A stretch of 42,134 nt of DNA, taken from Thermoplasmata archaeon (GTDB taxonomy: Archaea > Thermoplasmatota > Thermoplasmata > Methanomassiliicoccales > Methanomethylophilaceae). The notes below the pieces were generated by a model, which ran no database searches, had not been told where the DNA came from, and worked only from the letters and a program-made list of their open reading frames with translations. Made by a program: the position numbers and the translations under genes. The DNA is taken from contig SUSZ01000019.1 in NCBI GenBank assembly GCA_015063165.1, forward strand, positions 1 through 42,134. The letters run 5' to 3'. This document shows positions 7,654 to 15,526 of this stretch, piece after piece (the first letter of the stretch is position 1; each line of letters starts with the position of its first letter).

Positions 7654-8235
7654 TCACTCGTATCCGTTCAGACGCATCAGGGCGGATACCATGTTCTTCA
7701 TCAAGCCCATGACGCCCTTCATGCCGGACCTGTCGTCCATGTACTGAGGGGAGTTCAGGGCGTGGACGATGGGCAGAGGGTTCGATCCGACCACCAGCAT
7801 CCCGTTGTTCAGCATGAAGTCGACCATCTGGTTGTAGACCAGCGACCCGCCCTGGTGGGAATAGACCGCGATGGCGCCCCCCACCTTTCCTTGGAGGCCG
7901 AGGTCTCCGTTCTCGAAGACCAGCTGAGCCCTCTCCAGGAAGGTCTGCATCACGCTGGAGCAGGCTCCCGCATAGGTGGGCGAAGCCAGAAGGATCGCAT
8001 CCGCGACGCGCATCCTGTTGAGGAGAGGGTTGAACCCGTCGTCCTCGTCCATGCACCTGCCGTCTCCGCGCATCTCGCAGGTCAAACAGACGTTGCAGTT
8101 GGTGAACTTGTATTCGTAAAGGTGGACCAGCTCGAACTCCACCCCTTCTCTCTCGAACTCGTCCTGCAGGTCGTTCAGAATATTGGTAGTGTTCCCGAGG
8201 GGGCGAGGACTACCGTTTAAAGCCAGCACCTTCAT
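7654..8235 (-). CDS. Iron-sulfur flavoprotein, Isf / NADPH-dependent FMN reductase family
   Basis: A 193-residue flavodoxin-fold protein. The FMN phosphate loop is N-G-S-P-R-P-L-G-N-T-T at residues 7-17. A compact cysteine motif C47-x2-C50-x2-C53-x7-C61 matches the [4Fe-4S] motif of methanogen iron-sulfur flavoproteins. S-P-T-Y-A-G-A (about 95-101) is the second FMN-contacting loop. Isf proteins pass electrons between ferredoxin and small acceptors and are linked to oxidative-stress defence in methanogens. The start codon is the first ATG, 20 bases from the AT-rich promoter region shared with the SUF operon. The gene is transcribed alone and converges on the Cys-rich gene. Confidence 0.88.
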   Translation of the reverse strand: MKVLALNGSPRPLGNTTNILNDLQDEFEREGVEFELVHLYEYKFTNCNVCLTCEMRGDGRCMDEDDGFNPLLNRMRVADAILLASPTYAGACSSVMQTFLERAQLVFENGDLGLQGKVGGAIAVYSHQGGSLVYNQMVDFMLNNGMLVVGSNPLPIVHALNSPQYMDDRSGMKGVMGLMKNMVSALMRLNGYE

Positions 8236-8309
8236 GGCGCTGTCATAGTATTATCTATTAAATACGTGTCCTTAAAGAATCCTTTATTCCGAAGTGGACT
8301 GGATGTGGG

Positions 8310-8317
8310 TTATAAGT
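8310..8317 (+). promoter_or_regulatory. TATA box of the sufCB operon
   Basis: TTATAAGT, about 40 bases before the ATG at 8353. Transcription would begin near 8337, so the in-frame ATG at 8266 cannot be the start. Confidence 0.55.
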
Positions 8318-8352
8318 ATCGAATTAGCATATTACCGACAACAGGCGATTCA

Positions 8353-9099
8353 ATGACCGAGATGCTAAAAATCATGAATCTTCACGCCGAGGCAGGCGGA
8401 AGGAAGATTCTCAAAGGAGTCAATCTGACGGTCGAAGAGGGGGAGACATGCATCCTCTTCGGACCCAACGGCTCCGGAAAATCCACTCTCCTTTCCACTA
8501 TCATGGGATACAGCACCTGCGAGGTGACAGAAGGAAGCATCCTATTCAAGGGCAAAGACATCACCGGACTGAGCGTCGACGAGCGCGCCAGAATGGGGAT
8601 CGGGATGATGATGCAGAGACCCCCCAACATCTTCGGAGTGAAGCTGGGCGACCTCGTCAAAGCGGCATCCAGCAACCCGAAGGTCCTGGACCAGGCCGAG
8701 GATTTCAAGATGAGCGGCTTCCTGGACAGGGACATCAACGTCGGGTTCTCCGGAGGAGAGATCAAAAGATCCGAACTCCTGCAGCTCACCGCACAGAAGC
8801 CCGAGTTCATCCTCCTGGACGAGCCGGAATCAGGAGTGGACCTCGAAAGCATCGATCTCATCGGAGAGAAGGTCAAGAACCTGCTGTACGACGACAGAGA
8901 AGGGCTGAGCCGCCAGAGGCACGTGTCCTCGCTGGTCATCACCCACACCGGACAGATCCTCGACTACATCGGTGCCGACCGCGGATACGTCATGAAGAAC
9001 GGCAGGATCGAATACAGCGGCAGGCCTTACGATCTGCTCAAACACATCAAACAGCACGGCTATGGAGAGTGCGACGAATGCCGATCGACGAATCAGTGA
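8353..9099 (+). CDS. sufC: SufC-type Fe-S cluster assembly ATPase
   Basis: ATPase of the SUF iron-sulfur cluster scaffold, 248 residues. Walker A is GPNGSGKS at 37-44, the signature S-G-G-E-I-K-R-S-E matches the SufC form (SGGEKKRNE), and Walker B is ILLDEPESGVD. It binds SufB and powers scaffold rearrangement during cluster assembly in the cytoplasm. The start at 8353 follows from the TATA box position and from the SufC fold beginning there. It overlaps sufB by 22 bases. With no sufD, sufS or sufE nearby this is the minimal two-gene SUF arrangement (SmsCB) known in methanogens. Confidence 0.93.
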   Translation: MTEMLKIMNLHAEAGGRKILKGVNLTVEEGETCILFGPNGSGKSTLLSTIMGYSTCEVTEGSILFKGKDITGLSVDERARMGIGMMMQRPPNIFGVKLGDLVKAASSNPKVLDQAEDFKMSGFLDRDINVGFSGGEIKRSELLQLTAQKPEFILLDEPESGVDLESIDLIGEKVKNLLYDDREGLSRQRHVSSLVITHTGQILDYIGADRGYVMKNGRIEYSGRPYDLLKHIKQHGYGECDECRSTNQ

Positions 9100-10280
9100 A
9101 AAAGGCTCTCAACAAGAAAGGGACCTATGGAAAGGACATAGACCTCGAGAAATACGACGAAGCCGACAAGGACTCGGACCAGATCGACGACCTCGAGAGC
9201 ACGAAGTACAAGGAGTACATGGAGCATGTCGGAGTCGTCGCCGACGAGATGGCGCGTTCCGGAACCCTCATGTTCATCAACAACGGACTGAGCCACTGCA
9301 GCCCCAAGGTCCAGGAGGGACTGGAGCTCATGACGGTCAGCGAGGCGCTGAAGGTCCACCAGGGGCTCAAGAACTTCATGTGGAAGGCCATGGACCCCGA
9401 GAAGGACAAGTACACCGCCAAGACCTATCTCGAGGACGGAGACGGATTCTTCATCCGCGTGAAGCCCGGGTACCATATCCAGAGCCCCATGCAGACCTGC
9501 ATGCTCCTCAACCAGGACAAGGCGATCCAGAACATCCACAACATAATCATCGTGGAGGACGGAGCGTCCCTGGAGATGATCACCGGATGCACCACCACCC
9601 GCCACGCCAACGACGCCCTGCACGTAGGAGTCACCGAGATCTACATCGGCGACAACGCCAACCTCACCTATTCCATGATCCACAGCTGGGGAGACAAGAC
9701 CAACGTCCGTCCCAGGACCAGGACCGTCGTGGGGAAGAACTCCAACTACACGAACAACTACGTCATCCTCAACCCCGTGGGAGACCTCCAGAGCTTCCCC
9801 GTGTCCGACCTGTCCGAGGGCGCGTCCACCACGTTCAACACCATGTGCATCGCTCACGCGGGATCCAACATCGACACCGGCGGAATGGCCAATCTCAACG
9901 GATTCGGCTCCAGGGCCGAGATCATGAGCAGGAGCATCTCCATGGGCGGAAAGATGTGCGCCCGCGGACGTCTCGTCGGAAACTCGCCGGGAGCCAAAGC
10001 TCACCTCGAGTGCAGGAGCATCATCCTGAAGGACGGCGGATCCACGCTGGCCATCCCCGAGCTGGAAGCCCACGTAGCCGACGTCGAGATGACCCACGAG
10101 GCGGCGGTCGGAAAGATCGCCAGGGACCAGATCGAGTATCTGATGTCCAGAGGACTGGACGAGGACCAGGCGGTCAGCATGATCGTCAGAGGATTCCTCT
10201 CCGGAAGCATCAGCGGATTGCCCGAAGAGCTCCAGAACGAGATCGACGCGGCGATCGAGCAGGCCAACCTGGGAGACTGA
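9078..10280 (+). CDS. sufB: SufB/SufD-type Fe-S cluster scaffold protein
   Basis: Beta-helical scaffold partner of SufC, 400 residues, shorter than the E. coli SufB (495). The C-terminal core contains the conserved T-H-E-A-A-V-G-K-I segment and a cysteine in H-L-E-C-R-S-I, typical of SufB/SufD. The acidic N-terminal extension (residues 15-45) precedes the beta-helix. A SufB homodimer would carry the cluster and bind two SufC. Fe-S supply matters here because the window encodes at least four Fe-S proteins, including both nitrogenase-like modules. The ATG at 9078 lies inside the end of sufC, and a terminator hairpin follows. Confidence 0.92.
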   Translation: MPIDESVKKALNKKGTYGKDIDLEKYDEADKDSDQIDDLESTKYKEYMEHVGVVADEMARSGTLMFINNGLSHCSPKVQEGLELMTVSEALKVHQGLKNFMWKAMDPEKDKYTAKTYLEDGDGFFIRVKPGYHIQSPMQTCMLLNQDKAIQNIHNIIIVEDGASLEMITGCTTTRHANDALHVGVTEIYIGDNANLTYSMIHSWGDKTNVRPRTRTVVGKNSNYTNNYVILNPVGDLQSFPVSDLSEGASTTFNTMCIAHAGSNIDTGGMANLNGFGSRAEIMSRSISMGGKMCARGRLVGNSPGAKAHLECRSIILKDGGSTLAIPELEAHVADVEMTHEAAVGKIARDQIEYLMSRGLDEDQAVSMIVRGFLSGSISGLPEELQNEIDAAIEQANLGD

Positions 10281-10285
10281 TCAAA

Positions 10286-10335
10286 GACGGGGCATCCCGG
10301 CCCCCGTCACCTTCGTAAACGCCTTACCCTTTTTC
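10286..10335 (+). terminator. Hairpin and T-run after sufB
   Basis: GACGGGG (10286-10292) pairs with CCCCGTC (10302-10308). A pyrimidine-rich T-run follows at about 10327-10335. Confidence 0.5.
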
Positions 10336-10369
10336 CAGATTTAAGGAGCACCTGCCTGCCACCATAGTA

Positions 10370-10377
10370 GTTATATC
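10370..10377 (+). promoter_or_regulatory. TATA box of the small winged-helix gene
   Basis: GTTATATC, about 31 bases before the ATG at 10404. The predicted leader is only a few bases and excludes the TTG at 10395. Confidence 0.5.
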
Positions 10378-10403
10378 TGCACTGCGATGGAAGCTTGATT
10401 ACC

Positions 10404-10583
10404 ATGTCTGTCAAAGACGAAGTCATCAAAGCGATGAAAGAAGCCGGAAAGCCTATGAGCGCCGGCGAGGTCGAGAAAGCCACCGGCATCGACAGGAAGG
10501 AGATCGACAAGGCGTTCAAGGAGCTCAAAGCCGAGGGCGCCATCGTGTCCCCCGTCAGGTGCAAGTGGGAGCCCGCCCAGTGA
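10404..10583 (+). CDS. Small winged-helix/HTH protein
   Basis: A 59-residue protein that is almost entirely one helix-turn-helix domain. It has the pattern of a MarR/ArsR-like recognition unit: A-G-K-P-M-S-A-G-E-V-E-K-A-T-G, then a recognition helix R-K-E-I-D-K-A-F-K-E-L, and a short wing with I-V-S-P-V-R-C-K-W. It probably binds DNA, but no target or ligand-binding domain is visible. The ATG at 10404 fits the TATA box. It is a single-gene unit closed by a perfect terminator hairpin. Confidence 0.8.
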   Translation: MSVKDEVIKAMKEAGKPMSAGEVEKATGIDRKEIDKAFKELKAEGAIVSPVRCKWEPAQ

Positions 10584-10591
10584 ACCTTCTT

Positions 10592-10615
10592 TCCGGACGC
10601 TGTCCGGACCTTTTC
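10592..10615 (+). terminator. Perfect hairpin terminator after the winged-helix gene
   Basis: TCCGGAC (10592-10598) and GTCCGGA (10602-10608) form a 7-bp stem with a 3-base loop, followed by CCTTTTCT. It also lies next to the stop of the convergent VOC gene and may serve both strands. Confidence 0.6.
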
Positions 10616-11020
10616 TCATTCCATCTTGAACTCGGAACCCGCATCGATGACATGGATGATGTTGCGGTCGGGATCCAGGAACGACGTCTCTACGCCTAAC
10701 GGAGTGCGGGTCGGGTCTGATACGAACTCCACGCCTTCGTCCATAAGGCGTCTGCGGGTGTTGTAAGGACTGTCGACAGCCAGATAGACTCCGGTGTCAA
10801 CTCCGACCTTCTCGGAGACCTTTAGGACGACCCTGCAGCCTCCCCTCCTCAGATACGCTCTGGATTCGTCCGATCCGAGAAGGGCCATGCCAAGGACGTC
10901 GCAGTAGAACTGGAGCGCGGCCTCGATGTCCGAGACCGGAATCGCGAAAGCGAATATGGACTCCGGAAGCCCTTCGACCGTGTACTCGAACAACCCTCCA
11001 TGCGGATCTCCAAGAGGCAT
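10616..11020 (-). CDS. VOC (glyoxalase/bleomycin-resistance) family protein
   Basis: A 134-residue protein of the vicinal oxygen chelate fold. It shows paired beta-alpha-beta-beta-beta units, with A-F-A-I-P-V-S-D-I-E-A-A near the start and a C-terminal F-L-D-P-D-R-N-I-I-H-V-I-D typical of the family. Metal ligands are plausible but the substrate cannot be told; relatives include methylmalonyl-CoA epimerases, glyoxalases and dioxygenases. The ATG at 11020 was chosen over 11071 because a TATA box at 11041-11050 lies exactly 25 bases before it, implying a leaderless transcript. Confidence 0.82.
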   Translation of the reverse strand: MPLGDPHGGLFEYTVEGLPESIFAFAIPVSDIEAALQFYCDVLGMALLGSDESRAYLRRGGCRVVLKVSEKVGVDTGVYLAVDSPYNTRRRLMDEGVEFVSDPTRTPLGVETSFLDPDRNIIHVIDAGSEFKME

Positions 11021-11040
11021 GCGTTTCAATCTACGGCTTG

Positions 11041-11050
11041 TTATATAAAT
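11041..11050 (-). promoter_or_regulatory. TATA box of the VOC gene
   Basis: ATTTATATAA on the minus strand, centred about 25 bases from the ATG at 11020. It predicts a leaderless mRNA. Confidence 0.6.
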
Positions 11051-11151
11051 CACCGCAACCCAGAAGTGCATACAGGATGCGTATATGTGTCTGGACGAGG
11101 TCGCTGGCTAACAAAATATTTTTATAGAATATCGATGTACTCCCTCTCGTT

Positions 11152-11224
11152 GCCCTGGTAGTGTAGTGGCCTATCATAAAGCCCTGTCGAGGCTTTGACA
11201 CGGATTCGAATTCCGTCCAGGGCG
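11152..11224 (+). tRNA. tRNA-Asp (GTC), copy 1
   Basis: A 73-base cloverleaf. Acceptor stem GCCCTGG pairs with CCAGGGC, the anticodon stem AAGCC/GGCTT encloses loop CTGTCGA with anticodon GTC at 11186-11188, and the T arm ACGGA-TTCGAAT-TCCGT is complete. The discriminator base is G, and CCA is not encoded. A TATA-like stretch (TTTTTATAGAAT) lies about 30 bases upstream. Confidence 0.95.
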
Positions 11225-11278
11225 CTCATCCCTTCTCTACGACTATTTGACATGAAACTGGTCCAAATACGATATAAG

Positions 11279-11299
11279 TTTAGTTTTTTATGAACTAAA
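11279..11299. repeat. Inverted repeat in the spacer between the tRNA genes
   Basis: TTTAGTT (11279-11285) and AACTAAA (11293-11299) form a 7-bp palindrome with a 7-base loop. The 259-base spacer between the tRNA genes holds this and otherwise no gene I can support. Confidence 0.35.
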
Positions 11300-11483
11300 T
11301 AAGTTTTAATATGCCGGGATGCCCCCATGACGGGACGGCGAAAAGAACGGATGATCAGAAAAACAGCGACCGACGGACATTTGCCTGCGACCGCATTCCG
11401 AACTATCGGCTCAGCCGAGATTGTTACACACAGTCTTCGGAATTGGTGAAGATTAAATACGGGTTCACTGATGGTCTGGCGCT

Positions 11484-11556
11484 GCCCTGGTAGTGTAGTG
11501 GCCTATCATAAAGCCCTGTCGAGGCTTTGACACGGATTCGAATTCCGTCCAGGGCG
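11484..11556 (+). tRNA. tRNA-Asp (GTC), copy 2
   Basis: Identical over all 73 bases to the copy at 11152, with the same anticodon and the same bases just outside both ends. GATTAAATA at 11449-11457 is a likely TATA element. The identity points to recent duplication or gene conversion. Confidence 0.95.
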
Positions 11557-11666
11557 CTCATCCTTTCTTGAGTGCTTGCATCCACGACCTCTCATCGGAT
11601 CTGGCTTGTTTCATGCCGTTCGTTGCAAAAATTATAATAAAATGGACACGTTGCCTAGTAATACTT

Positions 11667-11682
11667 TTATCGTAATTGATAA
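11667..11682. promoter_or_regulatory. Palindrome upstream of importer system A
   Basis: TTATC (11667-11671) and GATAA (11678-11682) are separated by six bases, 17 bases before the start of the binding-protein gene. It overlaps the likely TATA element (CTTTTATCG), so a repressor bound there could block transcription. Which regulator is unknown. Confidence 0.35.
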
Positions 11683-11698
11683 TAAATTAGGTGAACAA

Positions 11699-12787
11699 AT
11701 GAACTTCAAAATGCTACTGACAACCATTGTCCTGATGGTCATGGCCATTTGCGTCCCTCTTTCCGAGTCGGATGCGGACAGCAGCTTCACCATCACCGAC
11801 GGAACAGGGCAGACCTTCGAATACACCGGTGCTGCTGAAAGGATCGTAGTAAACGGCTCAGCGGTGACGCTCACGATCGCGGATGCAGGAGCGGTCTCCA
11901 AGATCGTCGCCGTCGACAAGTACTCCACCTACGAGTACACCAAGTACGACGCCCTCAAGGACCTCAAAGCAGCCGACCTCGGCAGCTTCTACGGCACCAC
12001 CAACCACGACTACATCGTCACCTCCCTGGTGAAGATGGTCGACGACGGAAAGCTGTCCCTGGAGGACAGCATCATCCTCAGCTCCTACACCAGCAACCTG
12101 GATCTCCGCGAGAAGCTGAACGAGAAAGGATTCACCAAGGTCCTGGTCTGGAACACCATCAACGAGTACGGAGACGTCGTGAAGATGGTCGAGGACGTTT
12201 CCAGGATCGCTTCCGGAAGCGTCCCCCAATCTGTCGCCGACATGAAGTCCAACGTCGCCCTGGTCAAGAAGACCGCCGCCGGCTACACCGGCGACGAGAG
12301 GCCCAAGGCGCTCTACGTGTGGTATTACAGCAAGGCGCTCCAGATCGGAAACACCGGCATCATGAAGTCCATGCTGGACGTCTGCCAGGCGAACAACATC
12401 GGATACGATCCCAGCAAATCTTCCGCCAGGTACGGGGACGTCAGCACCATCACCAAGCTAATCGGAGAGAACAAGGACGCCGTCATCTTCGTGTCCGACA
12501 GCTACTTCAGCGCCGGAAAGACCCTAGACGACTTCTACAGCGAGGCCCTGGGAGGCGACAAGAGCATCAAGGTAGTCCAGATGGGACTCCAGTGGAACAA
12601 CTGGTGCCCCGAGTCGTCCGACGGGCTCGTCCAGATATGCAACGAGCTCTACGCGTCGGAGGGCGACGACACCGGGCCTTCGCCCAAGAATGTGGATGAC
12701 AACATCCTGCTCTACGCGGCGATCATCGCGGCCGCGATCATAGCCATCGCTTTCATCGCGCAGCTCGTCTACAGGAAGAAGAAATAA
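11699..12787 (+). CDS. BtuF/FepB-like substrate-binding protein, membrane-anchored (system A)
   Basis: Extracellular receptor of a corrinoid or iron-complex importer, 362 residues. It starts with a signal peptide (residues 1 to about 27, L-L-T-T-I-V-L-M-V-M-A-I-C-V-P-L) and ends with a membrane helix at about 335-356 plus basic Y-R-K-K-K, so it stays attached to the cell. The body is a helical-backbone binding protein with the family's I-V-V-N-G-S-A and L-V-W-N-T-I-type segments. It lacks the dockerin modules seen in systems B and D. AGGTGA at 11689-11694, four bases ahead of the ATG at 11699, fixes the start. Permease and ATPase genes follow. The ligand is uncertain: a corrinoid is plausible in a methyl-reducing methanogen. 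Confidence 0.87.
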   Translation: MNFKMLLTTIVLMVMAICVPLSESDADSSFTITDGTGQTFEYTGAAERIVVNGSAVTLTIADAGAVSKIVAVDKYSTYEYTKYDALKDLKAADLGSFYGTTNHDYIVTSLVKMVDDGKLSLEDSIILSSYTSNLDLREKLNEKGFTKVLVWNTINEYGDVVKMVEDVSRIASGSVPQSVADMKSNVALVKKTAAGYTGDERPKALYVWYYSKALQIGNTGIMKSMLDVCQANNIGYDPSKSSARYGDVSTITKLIGENKDAVIFVSDSYFSAGKTLDDFYSEALGGDKSIKVVQMGLQWNNWCPESSDGLVQICNELYASEGDDTGPSPKNVDDNILLYAAIIAAAIIAIAFIAQLVYRKKK

Positions 12788-12822
12788 AACCAGGTCGTCA
12801 TGACCCCTTAAGAGTGAGCATT

Positions 12823-13854
12823 ATGATGGGCAAGGGAAAGAAAGCAGCCGCCACGATCACCACAGTGGTCGTCTCCCTTGTCCTTCTATTCATATTCATG
12901 CTCCTGGACCTCTCCTGGGCAGGGAACTCGTCCCTGTCCCTGGGGGAGGTCTGGGACGCCCTTCTCGGCCATGGAACCTGGGCAAACAACATCATCGTGA
13001 ACACCCAGAACCTCCCCCGCATAGTCTTCGGAATAGGCGTGGGAGCCGGCCTGGCTGTCACCGGAGGGGTGATGCAGGCTGTTTTCCGCAATCCGCTGGC
13101 CACCCCTTACATCCTCGGACTGTCGTCCGGAGCCTCCCTGGGAGCCGCTCTGGCAATCATGTTCTCCATACCCTTCATCCCGCTGTCCCTGGCCCAGCCT
13201 GTGCTGGCCTTCGTCCTGTGCTTCGGGACCATGGTGCTCGTCTACACGATATCCCGTTCAGGAGGAAGCAACATCAAGACCGAGACCCTGGTTCTGGCAG
13301 GAGTGGCGGTGTCCTCGCTGATCTCCGCCATAGTGTCGTTCCTCACGTACATCGCGCCCAGCGAGAAGATGGGATCGATCGTGTTCTGGTCCATGGGAAG
13401 CCTCGGGGATGCAGGCTGGGACGAGATAGGCCTCGCCCTGCCACTGATATTTATCGGAATCGTCCTGATGGTCACTCAGGCGAGGAACCTCAACGCCATG
13501 ATGCTAGGGGACGCCCATGCCATGGACCTCGGGGTCGATGTCAGGAGGACCAGGCTGTTCCTCCTGGTGGTCTCGTCCCTGGTCGTCGCCGCCTGCGTCT
13601 GCTTCGCGGGAACCATCGGGTTCGTCGGGCTCGTCATACCCCACATCGTGAGACTCATACTGGGTCCCGACAACCGCGTCATCCTCCCCGTCTCGATAAT
13701 CGGAGGGGCCGCTTTCGTGATAATGTGCGACTACATCTCCCACTTCGCGGCCCAGTACTACGGAGTCCTTCCCATCGGAGTCATGACTGCTCTCATCGGA
13801 GCCCCGTTCTTCATCTATCTCCTCTGCAGGCGCAAGAAGGAGGTGGGATGGTGA
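12823..13854 (+). CDS. FecCD/BtuC-type permease (system A)
   Basis: Transmembrane subunit of importer A, 343 residues with about ten hydrophobic helices. Typical FecCD motifs are present: G-A-G-L-A-V-T-G-G-V-M-Q, R-N-P-L-A-T-P-Y-I-L-G and G-F-V-G-L-V-I-P-H-I-V-R. It passes the ligand delivered by the upstream binding protein through the membrane. An in-frame GTG at 12814 is possible; I prefer the ATG at 12823 because GAGTGA sits five bases before it. It overlaps the ATPase gene by 4-7 bases. Confidence 0.92.
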   Translation: MMGKGKKAAATITTVVVSLVLLFIFMLLDLSWAGNSSLSLGEVWDALLGHGTWANNIIVNTQNLPRIVFGIGVGAGLAVTGGVMQAVFRNPLATPYILGLSSGASLGAALAIMFSIPFIPLSLAQPVLAFVLCFGTMVLVYTISRSGGSNIKTETLVLAGVAVSSLISAIVSFLTYIAPSEKMGSIVFWSMGSLGDAGWDEIGLALPLIFIGIVLMVTQARNLNAMMLGDAHAMDLGVDVRRTRLFLLVVSSLVVAACVCFAGTIGFVGLVIPHIVRLILGPDNRVILPVSIIGGAAFVIMCDYISHFAAQYYGVLPIGVMTALIGAPFFIYLLCRRKKEVGW

Positions 13855-14645
13855 GCGGGATCATGGAGACCAAGGACCTAAGCTACTCCTACAAGGAGAA
13901 GAAGGTCCTGGACAGCATAAGCCTCAACGTCGGCAAGGGGGAGATACTGGGGATCCTCGGACCGAACGGATGCGGGAAGTCCACCCTGCTGAAGAACCTC
14001 AACAGGAACCTCACCCCTGAACATGGATGCGTCCTGGTCGAGGACGACGACATCTCCGGGATGAAGAAGAAGGACATCGCGAAGAAGGTCGCCGTTGTCC
14101 CTCAGTCGAACGAGATCCGCTTCGCGTTCACGGTCAAGGAGATAGTGGAGATGGGCAGGATGCCCTTCCAGGAGTCCCTCAGAGGCCCCACCAGCGAGGA
14201 CGAGAGGATCGTCGCGGAAGCCATGGAGCAGACCGGCATCACCGCCATGGCGGACCGCCACATCAACACGATGAGCGGAGGGGAGAGGCAGAGGGTCATC
14301 ATCGCCAGAGCCATCGCCCAGACGCCGGACATCATGCTGATGGACGAGCCAACCCTCCACCTGGACATCAACATGCAGTTCGAAGTCCTGGACCTCGTCA
14401 AGGAGCTGTCCGCCAAGAGGAACCTCACCGTCGTGATAGTCTCCCACGACCTTCCGATGGTCGCCCGCTACTGCGACAGGATGATCCTGATACACGACCA
14501 CAACATCTTCGCCATGGGGAAGCCGGAGGATATCCTCACGGAGGAGAACATGAGGACGGTCTTCAACATCGACGCCCGGTTCGAGAAGGACGAGAGAGGG
14601 GTCAACACGGTGAGACTCTTCGGCTCCTGCAGGAAACGAACCTGA
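13848..14645 (+). CDS. FecE/BtuD-type ATPase (system A)
   Basis: ATP-hydrolysing subunit of importer A, 265 residues. Walker A is G-P-N-G-C-G-K-S, the signature M-S-G-G-E-R-Q-R-V is canonical, and Walker B is I-M-L-M-D-E-P-T followed by the D-loop and V-S-H-D switch. This differs from the ATPases of systems B, C and D, which all read LSAGQ. A GGAGGTG site precedes it. Either ATG 13848 or GTG 13851 could start; the second gives the ideal spacing and a GTGA overlap with the permease stop, a one-residue difference. Confidence 0.93.
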   Translation: MVSGIMETKDLSYSYKEKKVLDSISLNVGKGEILGILGPNGCGKSTLLKNLNRNLTPEHGCVLVEDDDISGMKKKDIAKKVAVVPQSNEIRFAFTVKEIVEMGRMPFQESLRGPTSEDERIVAEAMEQTGITAMADRHINTMSGGERQRVIIARAIAQTPDIMLMDEPTLHLDINMQFEVLDLVKELSAKRNLTVVIVSHDLPMVARYCDRMILIHDHNIFAMGKPEDILTEENMRTVFNIDARFEKDERGVNTVRLFGSCRKRT

Positions 14646-14666
14646 TGCGAGCCTAGGGAAACGTTC

Positions 14667-14674
14667 TTTTATAA
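14667..14674 (+). promoter_or_regulatory. TATA box of panD
   Basis: TTTATAAC, centred about 24 bases before the ATG at 14694. Supports a leaderless transcript and this start codon. Confidence 0.5.
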
Positions 14675-14693
14675 CACCGTGATAACTTCGAAC

Positions 14694-15110
14694 ATGCGTT
14701 GGATGATCCGCAGCAAGATCCACAGGGCGACCGTTACAGATGCACGTCTCGACTACGAGGGCAGCATCACGGTCGACGAGGACCTTCTGGACAGGGTAGG
14801 GATATGGGTAGGAGAGAAGGTTCTGGTGGCCGATGTGAACAACGGCAACCGCTTCGAGACCTACACCCTTCCCGGAGAGCGCGGATCCGGCATCATCGCC
14901 CTCAACGGGGCGGCCGCCCATATGTGCGAGCTCGGGGACAAGGTCATCATCATGGCTTTTGAGCTCACCGACGTTCCGATCCATGCGAAGGTTGCCCTCG
15001 TGGACGACCAGAACAGGGTCGTGAGGGACCTGGTGTACCGATGTTCGTCGTCTACACCGACGGAGGGTCCAGAGGGAACCCCGGGAAGGCCGCCTACGGC
15101 GTCGTCGTGA
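14694..15110 (+). CDS. panD: Pyruvoyl-dependent aspartate 1-decarboxylase
   Basis: Converts L-aspartate to beta-alanine for coenzyme A synthesis. The 138-residue proenzyme matches bacterial PanD closely: K8, the self-cleavage site Y-E-G-S (Gly23-Ser24, which yields the pyruvoyl group), R53 and Y57 (equivalent to E. coli Lys9, Gly24-Ser25, Arg54, Tyr58), and L-N-G-A-A-A-H. Archaea usually make beta-alanine with the PLP enzyme MfnA, so a bacterial-type PanD is notable. The frame runs 70 bases into the RNase H gene; the last 20 or so residues (Ser/Thr/Pro-rich) look like overlap rather than conserved sequence. Confidence 0.9.
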   Translation: MRWMIRSKIHRATVTDARLDYEGSITVDEDLLDRVGIWVGEKVLVADVNNGNRFETYTLPGERGSGIIALNGAAAHMCELGDKVIIMAFELTDVPIHAKVALVDDQNRVVRDLVYRCSSSTPTEGPEGTPGRPPTASS

Positions 15111-15517
15111 CCGAGAACGGAAGGATCGTGTTCGAGGGCTCCCAGTTCCTCGGGATCCGCACCAACAACTACGCGGAGTACCGCGGATTGATCGCCGGGA
15201 TCTCCAAGGTCTTAGAGCTCAAGGGCAGGGAGGCCGAGTTCGTCATGGACTCGCAGCTCGTGATAAGGCAGATGACCGGCCTCTACAAGGTGAAATCCCC
15301 CGACATGAAGCCTCTCCACGAGGATGCGGTCGCTCTGGCGTCGCTGATCCCCTCTGTCCGCTACAGGAACGTCCGCAGGTCGGAGGAGCTCATCCCGAGG
15401 GCGGACGCTCTCGTGAACATGGAGCTGGACCGCCATCGAGGCCGGTCGGCCCGATTCGATTGCATCGCGCATTCGATTGTGAAAAATGAGAACAATAATA
15501 ATAAGAGCGCATCATAA
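15041..15517 (+). CDS. rnhA: Ribonuclease HI
   Basis: Cuts the RNA strand of RNA-DNA hybrids. The 158-residue protein has the catalytic set D7 ([10 protein letters not shown]), E46 (N-Y-A-E-Y-R-G), D70 (V-M-D-S-Q-L-V) and D122 (R-A-D-A-L-V-N). This is the short type-1 form found in many archaea and bacteria. The basic C-terminus ends in an Asn-rich stretch that runs into the promoter of the next operon. The start is fixed by the active-site motif lying at residue 6, so the overlap with panD is real. Confidence 0.9.
   Translation: MFVVYTDGGSRGNPGKAAYGVVVTENGRIVFEGSQFLGIRTNNYAEYRGLIAGISKVLELKGREAEFVMDSQLVIRQMTGLYKVKSPDMKPLHEDAVALASLIPSVRYRNVRRSEELIPRADALVNMELDRHRGRSARFDCIAHSIVKNENNNNKSAS
15494..15504 (+). 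promoter_or_regulatory. TATA-like element of the 15527 exporter operon
   Basis: AATAATAATAAG, about 26 bases before the ATG at 15527, inside the end of the RNase H gene. It suggests a leaderless transcript. Confidence 0.4.
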
Positions 15518-15526
15518 GCCCGATTC

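Noticed and set aside
9062-10318. A 418-codon frame over sufB
   Set aside because: It is an Arg/His/Gln-rich shadow of sufB in another frame.
11311-11493. A 60-codon gene between the tRNA genes
   Set aside because: The frame runs into the second tRNA and has no ribosome site or convincing composition.
11557-11698. Cobalamin riboswitch ahead of importer A
   Set aside because: The conserved B12-box sequence is not recognisable; only a palindrome and TATA-like element are visible.
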